Of a DNA stretch of 64,000 nt, positions 10,336 through 19,919 are shown piece after piece. Made by a program: the position numbers and the translations under genes. Each line of letters begins with the position of its first letter. Position 1 is the first letter of the stretch. The stretch comes from Plasmodiophora brassicae. Taxonomy: Eukaryota; Endomyxa: Phytomyxea; Phytomyxea; Plasmodiophorida. The stretch lies in NCBI GenBank assembly GCA_036867785.1, contig CP145418.1, positions 1,116,001 to 1,180,000 on the forward strand, given 5' to 3'. The notes beneath the pieces were generated by a model. It made no database searches, was not told where the DNA came from, and saw nothing but the letters and a program-made list of their open reading frames with translations.

Positions 10336-12451
10336 TTAGCAAGGTCCGTCAGCATTACTCTCGTCGCGTTTCTCGACGAGTGGCTCGACCACGCTGGTAA
10401 TATACAGGTCGAAGGTTCCCGCGTACTCCCTGCGCTGGCAGCTCTTGAAGATCCATCGCATATCTGATTTGGGGAGAGACAGAAGCGGGACCATATCGTC
10501 GACGAACTCGATGAAGAAGTGAAGAACGCGTTTTTCACCTCGCCTCATCACGATTGCGTTCCGAATGTTGTTCGTCAGGTCAGAGGACGCAAGCTCCTCG
10601 TCGTCCTCCTCCAGAGACGTTTCAAACGCAGCCAAAGATTTAAGGCAGGCTTCTTTCAGCATGCGCAACGCAGCGATTTCGTTACGACAACTTATCGGTC
10701 CGATTCGTTTCACGTTCGCCGCTGTGTGAATAGCAAACTCATCTAGTTCTTCATCCGTGGCACAGGACAGCCGAAGAAACGACACCAGCTCATCGGTTTG
10801 GGGACAGCTGCAGATCATCGCTGGGACGCTGAAACTACGTTCAACCCTGAACACATACGCTTGTAAGGCACACCGCTCAACACGGCTTCGAGAGCGGACA
10901 TACTCTGCATCGGAACCTTCCCCCAAAACCTCGAGCTTACGCGTCAAGGCCGGGTCTGCCATGTCGCAGGCCAACCGGACAATGGCCTCATTGTCTTCGT
11001 TATCCTCCAAACTGAACCCGTAGTTTGTAAAGAACCTAAAACAAACGGTTTAGTCCCGCAGCAAACACTGGTACGCCATCACGCCGTGATACCTGGAGTT
11101 GCACTTGCGACCGTAGGAATCCGACACCGGGAACCCGGCGTTGATGGCGTCTACGGCGGTAATGGTGAACGCAGACGTCTGCGGATCAAACATCCAGACA
11201 GTCTGCTTATCGATTCTGCAAGTAAGACAACGCCATTGCATTGGAGACGCACGGCACCGACCTCTCGTGGACGTCTGTGATTCAGGAAGTCAGCCAACGG
11301 CACCAGCGCCTCGGTCTTACGCCCGTCAATTGTCACGCCAAAGATTCGGGTTATGACCACGCAGCGCGCCCAAACGAAATCCTTGTACGAGAACTGGGCA
11401 AACTGAGCCACATTCTGCACGTACGCATTGGCCGAGTTAGCAGGACGTCGTCATGCCTAGTCCAACCATCACACCTTCGCGATTCTAGCGTACTCGGACT
11501 GCAACGTTTCGATTCGGTTCTCGATCTTGTCCACCGCCATCGACCCTTTCAGGTACGATAGTTCTTCTCGGGAGAAATTTATCGGGATGTTGTCGAACCG
11601 ACGAGGAAGGACCGCCAGGTAGGGCGCCCAGCGCGACGGGCTCGCCGGAGGCCGATCTCGTTCCTGTAGCAAATACGCTGCTAGGAACGAGTGCCGGCTG
11701 CGAATCTCAACGCCCTATCGAAGCAGACGCACCAGCGTCATGGGCAAGAAAACGCTTCAAGCACGGGTGACCGTACAGATCGGATAATCGCCTTGCCGAT
11801 GGCTGACTGGATCGCCATCTCCGACGTGATCATCAGGTGCCTCGGTATAGACATGAAGACTTCGTCAGGGGCCACATCACAGGCTGTGTGCACTCCTCGG
11901 TGCTCGTCGTCGTACTCTCGAAGAACAACCTTCGAAATCTGTGCCTCAGCCTTAGTTATTAGAGTACGCGCTCGACATCGGGCCATCCCTGTTACCTCCG
12001 CTCCCCCGGCGCGGAGCCAGTCGAGAAACTTCGCATATCGGTCCGATTCGGAGCGATCCCGTTGCGCTCCAGGGCTGCGCGCCTGCAGATGCTTGGCCAG
12101 ATCAGCGCTGGCATCTGCCAAGTGACCGTTGTCCGGTTCGTGAATCAAGCCGGCCTTGTACGCGTCCAGCGCATCCGACAATCGGCCCAGGCCCTCCAGG
12201 GCCTGGCCCATGCGAAAATGCCCGATACCATACGACGGCTTCAGGAAGACGCACCGGTCAGCGTCGTCCAATGCGGGGCCGAACTGTCGCGAATCATGCC
12301 GAACGGCACTACGCGCCGCATACAACTCGTAGCGCATCGCGCCCGCCCGCGTTTCGGCATCGTCAATGGCGCTGGTGAACGCCGCCTCGGCGGCCACTAG
12401 GTCGCCATCCTGGTGGGCGCGCGTGCCGACTGCCCGCCAATCGCGGGACAT
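10336..12451 (-). CDS. TPR-SET domain protein methyltransferase with Rubis-subs-bind domain
   Basis: Likely a SAM-dependent protein lysine or histidine methyltransferase of the SETD3/RLSMT class. Exon 1 (from ATG 12451) carries SGT/STI1-like TPRs (LYAARSAVRH, ALDDADRCVFLKPSYGIGHF, LGRLSDALDAYKAGLIHEPD). After a linker comes the split SET domain: YAKFLDWLRAGGAEV, MSIPRHLMIT, HSFLAAYLLQERD, YLAVLPRRFDNIPI, WARCVVITRIFGV, ALVPLADFLNH and YGRKCNSRFFTNYGFSLEDN (the SET-C Tyr and NxxF motifs). The C-terminus (NEIAALRMLKEACLKSL, then SLEEDDEEL and a GEKRVL motif) matches the Rubisco-LSMT substrate-binding fold. Introns 11776-11715, 11474-11415 and 11092-11036 are clean; one more, after NHRRPRE (about 11275-11220), has an ambiguous acceptor. 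The TPR addition is unusual for this class. Substrate unknown. Confidence 0.85.
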
Positions 12452-12726
12452 GACGATCCGCGACACAACGAACGCACCCTGGGGCGGTCGATATCGACAC
12501 CGGTCTGGGCGTTATGTTACAGCCGCTCCCTCTCCATCATCGTCCCCCCGCAGTCAGTGAGCCCGAAATAGACCAGGAGGCCATCATCGTCATCATGATG
12601 AGCGCAGAGCAAGCGGGCGGGGCGGGGCGGCAACTGGAGCGCGTCGTTTTTTGCCACTGCGCGGTGGCTGGCCACTGGCGGGCGGGCAGTTTTGCGGTCC
12701 ACAACGGCGGTCTCCATCACGCTGCT

Positions 12727-13412
12727 TTATTCGGCATCGGCAGTGAGTTGCTCGGCATTGCCATCGGGGGCTGTGCCCAGTTCGGGCTCCGCCACCTCCG
12801 CTGTGGAAGGTCCCTGCTCGGGGGCGCTGCGTGACGTGGCCTGGGCGTCGTTCATGTCGCCGTCAACTTCGGATGGCGCGGACTCGATGCGTTCGCTGCC
12901 AAATTCTTCGTCGTCCTCTGGGATGGTGCTCATCTGGGCGAAGTCCTCTGGAGGGGCGCGTTCGTTGCTGCGGACCCGATCATCGATGTCATCGTGCACG
13001 GTGACCTTTTCGGCCCGTTGCCGGACGAAATCGTATTGGACAGCGGTGACTGCCACGACGTAGATAGTGGCGGTGATGCACGCAATGAAAATAAAGCAGG
13101 CTAACCCGGTGACCACAATGCCTGCAAAGTGATGACAGAACGCGTGCAGATCCGATGCCCAAGTGCGCCTCGCGTGTGATGACCAGGCGGCCAGCGCAGC
13201 GGCGACCGCCAGCGCTACCGTGATCGCCAGCAGCAACCGGTCCCACAAGATCACGTTGAGGACAACGACCCCAAGGGTAACCAGGACCTCCAGCACCGTG
13301 GGCCGCCGTGGAGCCAGCCGATCCACCAGCGCCGAATCGAACCTGTTCATATCGACCTGATGGTGATCCTGGGGCATTCCGCGCCTGGCACTCGGCGGGC
13401 TCGCTTCGGCAT
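12727..13412 (-). CDS. Small membrane protein with acidic C-terminal tail, unknown family
   Basis: About 228 residues, intronless, from ATG 13412 (MYAEASPP). Two hydrophobic blocks: a long one of about 40 residues broken by WDR (VLEVLVTLGVVVLNVILW, then LLLAITVALAVAAALAAW), and one of about 30 (GIVVTGLACFIFIACITATI). A hydrophilic tail of about 100 residues, rich in Glu, Asp, Ser and Ala, ends the protein. Two hydrophobic hairpins with a short loop would suit an ER-shaping (reticulon or ARL6IP-like) topology, but no family motif is seen and I do not assign it. It ends 275 bp upstream of the TPR-SET start on the same strand and is divergent from the USP gene. Confidence 0.6.
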
Positions 13413-13693
13413 ACATTGCAGGGTGGGCTTGGATGTAGAACTGCTTCTGGGTTCGATATCGAATTAGAATATGCCCCGTCCTCCACCACCGCGTTCCGGT
13501 AACCACGGCTCGCTGCGGTCACCACACATCACCGTTACGTTCCCAAACGAGATGCCGATTGACATCAGGTCAGTCGACCTCGCAATCTTTTATTGCCAAC
13601 CGGATTACCCCGACTACGCGTGCGGAGAATGTTCGCCCCTCTCCACGACTGGGGTGCTATGCAGCTTTCAAAAGTGCGTCGAGTCGGCCACCG
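13413..13693. promoter_or_regulatory. Shared divergent promoter region
   Basis: 281 bp lie between the start codons of the acidic-tail membrane protein (minus) and the universal stress protein (plus). No defined element was recognised; its role is inferred only from the divergent arrangement. Confidence 0.35.
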
Positions 13694-14290
13694 ATGAGTG
13701 ACGTGGAGCGTCAGGAGGAAGCGGGCCTGCAGGTTGACGACATGGCGGCGTCGCCGCCCGATAAAGGGCGCCCTCATCACCGCCGTGTGTTCGTGTTCGT
13801 GTCGCCGGACTACGACCACGAGCCATCGCTGTTGGCGTGGGAATGGGCACAGGCGAACGTGATCCGCGACGGCGACCTTGTCGCGGTGGTGACGGTGGTG
13901 CCACGGCCGCCCGGCAGCACCGTCGTCCCGGCCGTGGGTATGCTCGGAGCGGCGTCGCTGGCGTTCGAGCTGGACGCCTTGCAAGAGCAGCGCCGCATCC
14001 AGCTGGCGGACGCTCGTAAGACGCTGGCCCGGTACGCGGAAAGCGTCACTCCGCGCGGATGGCGCCTGGAGACGCGCGCCATCGAGCAGGCCGATTTGAG
14101 CATCCCAGAGACCATCGTCGCCTGGAGCACGAAACACCACGCCGACGAAGGCGTCGTCGGCACGCGCAACCTGTCCGGGTTCAAACGCACGCTCATGGCC
14201 CTGGTCGGCAAGGGCAGCGTCTCGAACCAGCTCGCCCAGCACATGCCGTGCCCGATCGTGATCGTCAAGCCTCAGCCCGCGTCCGTGTAG
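13694..14290 (+). CDS. Universal stress protein (UspA) domain protein
   Basis: 198 residues, intronless. After an acidic N-terminus of about 30 residues comes a UspA Rossmann-like fold: RVFVFVSPDYDHEPSLLAWE (first strand and helix), DLVAVVTVVP, IPETIVAWSTKHHADEGVVG, GTRNLSGFKRTLMALVGKGS and a final CPIVIVKP strand. The glycine pattern plus GS near the end fits the ATP-binding subtype loop, which resembles plant and protist USPs. Likely a soluble nucleotide-binding stress protein, with no specific pathway known. Start ATG 13694 (MSDVERQEE) was chosen; the frame runs upstream without domain content. Confidence 0.85.
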   Translation: MSDVERQEEAGLQVDDMAASPPDKGRPHHRRVFVFVSPDYDHEPSLLAWEWAQANVIRDGDLVAVVTVVPRPPGSTVVPAVGMLGAASLAFELDALQEQRRIQLADARKTLARYAESVTPRGWRLETRAIEQADLSIPETIVAWSTKHHADEGVVGTRNLSGFKRTLMALVGKGSVSNQLAQHMPCPIVIVKPQPASV

Positions 14291-14390
14291 CGAGTCGGGC
14301 GACGTGGCGAATACAGGGACGCAATTCGAAGCGCCGCGTGACGACTTTGGCGCGGCTGCGCGATACGCCGTTGGGCGCGTGCGTCGATCG

Positions 14391-16002
<1,612 letters not shown>

Positions 16003-16085
16003 TATAAATGGCCCGCCCGTGTCATTCTAACGCCTTCACCCTTCTGGCCTGCAGGTTCTCGTTCGTTGACCTTATAGGGTCGATA

Positions 16086-16355
16086 ATGATGTCCACCCCG
16101 TTTTGCCTCCTGTGCGGGACATTGGTTGACGAAGAGGTGTCGGAGCTCTCCTCTGAGGAGGTGAGGGCGCTGTTGCCGACGTTTGGCTTGAGGATGATTG
16201 TATGTCGCCCAGCACGTGTGTGTGTGTGTGTGTGTAAGTTGGTCGTTACTATTGTTGGCATGCAAGATGAGACTTTCCCAGTCGATTGCGTCTACGTTGG
16301 CAATGGCAATCCATCGAGCAATTTCTGCGCCTTCCTCACCTGCCTGAAACAGTAA
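16086..16355 (+). CDS. Small CxxC-containing ORF or exon downstream of HPPK-DHPS
   Basis: A frame from ATG 16086 reads MMSTPFCLLCGTLVDEEVSE, then SSEEVRALLPTFGLRM. After a segment carrying a (GT)n run it continues QDETFPVDCVYVGNGN to a TAA at 16353-16355. The CLLCG knuckle looks like half a zinc ribbon. A second copy at 17460-17600 keeps EEVRALLPTFG and QDEAFPVECVYVG with differences mostly at third codon positions, which argues for real coding sequence. The stretch around the GT run (about 16200-16260) is absent from the copy and may be an intron, but no phase-correct splice was found. Function unknown. It could also be an alternative 3' exon of the folate gene. Confidence 0.4.
   Translation: MMSTPFCLLCGTLVDEEVSELSSEEVRALLPTFGLRMIVCRPARVCVCVCKLVVTIVGMQDETFPVDCVYVGNGNPSSNFCAFLTCLKQ
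16216..16235. repeat. (GT)n microsatellite
   Basis: Ten uninterrupted GT dinucleotides within the possible intron of the small CxxC ORF. Confidence 0.9.
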
Positions 16356-16405
16356 CCAATGCACTGTACCGAAACGTAGATGGGCCATCCTCCGATCCTT
16401 CGTGT

Positions 16406-16690
16406 TTATTCGGTTAGCATGTCATGCATGACCTGGGCGACCCAGGTGGCGAGGACCGCGTCGATGACAGTGGCCAGGAGGCGCCAGTTCGTATCCAGTG
16501 TCGACAGCGTGATCGGGTAGGCGGCCGCCGAGAAGAGCAGCATTGTGGACAACAGCCACGTCTGGTACCGGAACGGCCGGTAGACGATGCTGAGCGTGCC
16601 GGCGACGATGACTGTGGACTGGATGACGCTGGCGACCAGGAACAGGATCTGGATTGGCAGCCGTATCGGCAGCGGATGATCCTCCAGCAT
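16406..16690 (-). CDS. Small three-TM membrane protein, probably truncated at its 5' end
   Basis: From ATG 16690 the frame encodes 94 residues with three hydrophobic segments: IQILFLVASVIQSTVIVAGT, WLLSTMLLFSAAAYPITL and LLATVIDAVLATWVAQVM. Upstream in the same frame, codons reading FEKAALRQPVCFEN continue to about 16766, where the decayed DHPS copy begins abruptly. The same peptide is encoded at 18906-18862 on the same strand. The original gene was therefore probably longer and lost its 5' part when the DHPS copy arrived. No family recognised. Confidence 0.5.
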   Translation of the reverse strand: MLEDHPLPIRLPIQILFLVASVIQSTVIVAGTLSIVYRPFRYQTWLLSTMLLFSAAAYPITLSTLDTNWRLLATVIDAVLATWVAQVMHDMLTE

Positions 16691-16721
16691 CACCACCACT
16701 TTAATGTACGACAATGCCAGC

Positions 16722-16766
16722 ACGTTCTCGAAGCACACAGGTTGGCGCAGTGCCGCCTTCTCGAAC
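16722..16766 (-). repeat. 45-bp repeat copy A (encodes FEKAALRQPV)
   Basis: Matches 18862-18906 in the same orientation with few differences, mostly synonymous in the minus-strand frame, so it looks like a shared exon piece and not random repeat DNA. Confidence 0.7.
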
Positions 16767-17320
16767 TCATATCATCAATGACGACAGCGGTGGTCGCGTC
16801 GACCCCCACATGTTCATGACGGTTGCTGAGCTTGCCGTACCCTACGTGTGCATGCATAGTCATGAGGGTTCACCAAGGATGTCTGATGTTGTTGCTGATG
16901 TCCATAACGAGATGGATTCCCGAATTCGGGCAGCACTCGACACCGGCGCGTTTCAGTATACCGTAACGCCATTGCCGATCCTGGAGTCGGATTCGCTAAG
17001 TGCAGGACGTCGAGTTGCTGCGCGCGCCCTCGGTAATTGGGACTTCTCGTAAGTGATTCCTGATTGGCGAGATTACGGGCCGATCTGCTCCCGACCGAGA
17101 CTGGGCAACGGCGGCGACCTTGACAGCGGCCATTGCAAGCGGATTCGACGTTGTACGGATCCATAACGTCGCCGCTGCCTCCGATGTCTGCAGAGTATCC
17201 GACTCGGTCAGGTGGGACGATCACGGTCGTGCCGTCTCGGCGTATTCGCAGATGCAACGAGAAAGCGCACCTGCTCAAGACCTTGGCCTGCAGGTTCTCG
17301 TTCGTTGACCGTATAGGGCC
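16767..17320 (+). pseudogene. Decayed copy of the DHPS C-terminal exon
   Basis: Aligns with the 3' part of the HPPK-DHPS gene from the INDVSGG region (about 15452) to its end (about 16070), including LAVPYVCMHS, SRIRAALDTG and VHN/IHNVAAASDVCRVSDS. The HPPK half and the first half of DHPS are missing. The TSRKAF segment is interrupted by a stop, the phosphate-binding GFAK region is scrambled, and small deletions shift the frame. It cannot make a working synthase. The left junction is sharp, inside the FEKAALRQPV-coding sequence on the other strand. A host-gene segmental duplication, not a mobile element as far as visible. Confidence 0.8.
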
Positions 17321-17709
17321 GATGATTACGTGCACCCCGTTTTGTTTCCTGGGCGGGACATTTGACAAAGAGAAGACGTTTAAACACTACATCGCAAGTC
17401 ACAGTTTCTATGCAGTGGTAGGTTGTGCTGTGGACCCACAGTCTACGCATTAGCGACATGCTGTCAGAGCTCTTCTCTGAGGAGGTGAGAGCGCTGCTGC
17501 CGACGTTTGGCTCGAAAATGATGGGATCGCCGCCCAATGTGCAGGACGAGGCCTTTCCGGTCGAATGTGTCTACGTCGGCAAAGCGCAATCGATCAGGTC
17601 GTCATTACCGACTACAGAGGTTTTCTCAAAGTCGTTTGGCCGCGCTTCCCCGTCGCGTTCACCTGCGAGACCGGAGCGTCAAATGCCTTGTTTCCGTGTA
17701 TTTCTGTGA
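17321..17709 (+). pseudogene. Second copy of the region 3' of DHPS (CxxC ORF paralogue)
   Basis: Continues the duplication. The CxxC knuckle is altered (CFLGG), and a stretch of about 90 bp not present in the first copy (about 17371-17457) is inserted. The part coding EEVRALLPTFGSKMM and QDEAFPVECVYVG is preserved and continuous, without the GT-rich interruption of the first copy. The frame ends at TGA 17707-17709. Because the last part keeps its reading frame with mainly synonymous differences, it may be an expressed paralogue, not a dead copy. Confidence 0.4.
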
Positions 17710-17765
17710 TCAGTAGCCGGAGGTAGCAGTGGCTGGACTGCCTTTCGTGAAGGTATCGCGTATCG

Positions 17766-18161
17766 TTGTGCCATTCGACTTGCGGTTGTCCTGGAATCTA
17801 TTCCGTTCTCTTCTGGATCCAGTACGTAGGCATCCCGGCATTCCAAAATGTTCGATGTGAAGTTTTGCAATTCTTTGGCGTGGTCGACACACACGGTCCG
17901 GCGTATCAACCGCTCCTACAATGGCTGAAACAACCTTTCCAGGTTCCAGATGACGTATACGCAAAACGGTACCTGCTTTCTAAAGGCATTCCCCTGTCCG
18001 AATCGCCATTCTGGCCTGGTTTCATTGGCTTATCGTACCTGCTTCAGACGGACTTCTCGTACTCGAAAGCGACTGGTCAACTCGCAAGTGACTGGTCAAT
18101 TCTCTATTTTCTCCTAATAGAGAATTGGTCAGTCACTTTCGAGTACGACAAGTCCGTCTGA
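17766..18161 (+). CDS. Coding-like exon running into a palindrome; unassigned
   Basis: An open frame reading AFQNVRCEVLQFFGVVDTHG, then AYQPLLQWLKQPFQVPDDVY, RYLLSKGIPLSESPFWPG and FIGLSYLLQTDFSYSK. Composition and codon choice look like real protein, but I recognise no family. From 17914 onward the same DNA recurs inverted at 18291 down to about 18128, so the exon is partly mirrored on the other strand. The frame past the palindrome centre (18112) is not meaningful. Probably a fragment of a broken or incompletely assembled gene. Confidence 0.35.
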   Translation: MCHSTCGCPGIYSVLFWIQYVGIPAFQNVRCEVLQFFGVVDTHGPAYQPLLQWLKQPFQVPDDVYAKRYLLSKGIPLSESPFWPGFIGLSYLLQTDFSYSKATGQLASDWSILYFLLIENWSVTFEYDKSV

Positions 18162-18291
18162 AGCAGGTACGACAAGCCAATGAAACCAGGCCAGAATGGC
18201 GATTCGGACAGGGGAATGCCTTTAGAAAGCAGGTACCGTTTTGCGTATACGTCATCTGGAACCTGGAAAGGTTGTTTCAGCCATTGTAGGA
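17914..18291. repeat. 378-bp near-perfect palindrome
   Basis: The left arm from 17914 and the right arm ending at 18291 are reverse complements with only a few substitutions over about 140 bp. A roughly 20-bp stretch near 18070-18090 of the left arm lacks a partner. The centre is a perfect 12-bp stem with a 7-base loop (18097-18127). At 18291 the right arm abuts unrelated minus-strand coding-like sequence. Confidence 0.9.
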
Positions 18292-18683
18292 CCCATGTGA
18301 TCTCGCAGTACGTCAGGGCGCCGATCGACCATGTAAGTTCTGAACGCAGTGACCATCGCCGACGGGACTGCAGGCTGCGATTCGATGTCAGCCTTGAGTT
18401 CTGCTTGCAGATCCGGGAACAGATCCGATAAGAAGGTCAGGGAGCCTGGAGATGCACGTCCTTCACCTCGATCACCACACGACATGGCATTCACCCTCGA
18501 CCGATCTCCACGGTGCAGTCCGCAGAACGTTCGCGAACTGCGTGTCGTAATAGCCCACAGGCCTATTGAGCCACCGCGCCCGTCCAGCACCCGTTGGCCT
18601 GGGTGGATATCCACACGCACGCAACCCACCTGTTTGTTAAACGTCACCCGTATTCGCCCATCACGTGGTATACCGGAAGGCAC
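18292..18683 (-). CDS. Coding-like minus-strand fragment truncated by the palindrome
   Basis: The minus strand reads LTFLSDLFPDLQAELKADIE then QPAVPSAMVTAFRTYMVDRR and DVLRDHM just before the palindrome edge at 18291. The acidic helix-like content and codon choice support a real exon, but its continuation is replaced by the inverted arm. No family recognised; the upstream part (18460-18683) looks less coding-like. Confidence 0.3.
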
Positions 18684-18861
18684 CCGCCCGTATCAAGAGT
18701 ACAGGTTTTATTCGAAATTTCTACTGCGAGACTACCTATGTAGCCTGAGTGAAGGAAAGGATGTCATCACCAGCAATACTAACTTTAAATTGCGCCCGCC
18801 GTTTGCTCAAGACATTGCTCGCGTCCGAGAAGTGCATTCCGACACCGCGACAACGTCAGCC

Positions 18862-18906
18862 ATGTTCTCGATGCGCACAGGTTGGCGTAGCGCCGCCTTC
18901 TCGAAC
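18862..18906 (-). repeat. 45-bp repeat copy B (encodes FEKAALRQPV)
   Basis: Partner of 16722-16766; here it lies inside a longer minus-strand open frame. Confidence 0.7.
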
Positions 18907-19169
18907 ATCTTGGCAGGGGTGTCCCGCTTTGCTTTCAGCAAGCAGGCTACCATTTGGAGAAGTTCAGCTGCGATGGGCCGGCGGTTTCGGTTGCCAGCCT
19001 GGAGCATGGAACGGCGCTCCAGCGATGGACAGGGCTTGCCCTTTGCCCCTTTCCAACATGATATCACAGTTCCGGACGCTGGCGCAACAGGAGAGGTAAG
19101 TCATCGTCGATACCTACTCGTATTCGACACACAAACAGATATCCTTGCGTTCCATGGCGACCTTCATTG

Positions 19170-19225
19170 CCCTGGTTAACCATGTCTCCATTGACAGTGT
19201 TCATCCACTGGCGAATTCGGAAGAC
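19170..19225 (+). repeat. 56-bp inverted repeat, copy A
   Basis: Nearly identical to the reverse complement of 20979-21034 (about two differences). The flanks diverge completely on both sides. Confidence 0.8.
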
Positions 19226-19919
19226 TTTTCGTTTTCAACGCGCGTCGTCGTGCTCGTGTCAGAAGGCGTCTTGTCGCGATGCGTTGCCACCCGTGGGCAG
19301 TCCTAGATGTCCCTGTTCCAAAACCGAATTCTGCTGTCGTCCCCGTTAACTACCTGCGGCGGGTGACTATGTTCGGCAGATTGTCGCCATTTAGCTCACT
19401 GAGACCTGCTATGGGCGCTGTAACTACCCACGGTAACTTCTGCTTGTAACGTAGGTTACCCCTTCACCTCGTCCCTTCTCCCACCATGTTGCATGCTTCT
19501 GCAATAAGGACAATATAGCACACGGGGCACGGGTGAACGTGATTTAACGATCGCCTAACGCTATTGCTAGACACCAATCCTCATCAGCAGTGTCTCAAGG
19601 AAGACTCAATAACAGTGTGACGGTTGACGCCAAAGGCCACCTTGTGCCGTGCCTGGCCCACTGGCGAAGCTGAATGGCGAACAGCCGTGCGAACCTCGTC
19701 CGGCCACCTCCCAGGCAATCCGGCACCATGTTTCGGGGCAGTGTCGGATCAGGCACAGCAATCAACAGACATACACTGATGGTGTTCCCGAACTGTGCCT
19801 ACCGCCCAATGACGGCGACGGGGAGGCGGCGCCAACAGGAACCTGTTGCCAAAAGCGTGTGCAGTTCCGACTTGGGGCGGAGCCGTCAGAAATTAATTGG
19901 GGTGTGTCGGGGTTGGCGA

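Larger units (their letters stand above)
18684..19648. other. Mosaic segment with coding-like pieces, no assignable gene
   Basis: The minus strand 19067-18807 reads ERRSMLQAGNRNRRPIAAEL, LQMVACLLKAKRDTPAKM, FEKAALRQPVRIEN: a plausible exon that shares its end with the small membrane protein at 16.4 kb. The plus strand near 19150-19330 has a GTAAGT...ACAG intron (about 19095-19139) followed by open sequence. 19330-19648 shows nothing coding-like. I cannot join these pieces into a gene. Confidence 0.3.

Noticed and set aside
9954-10538. Minus-strand 194-codon frame overlapping the TPR-SET 3' end
   Set aside because: It overlaps, in another frame of the same strand, the last TPR-SET exon and shows no protein-like pattern.
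16200-16262. A simple intron covering the (GT)n run
   Set aside because: GTATGT is a good donor, but no acceptor restores the frame seen in the second copy, so I left the boundary open.
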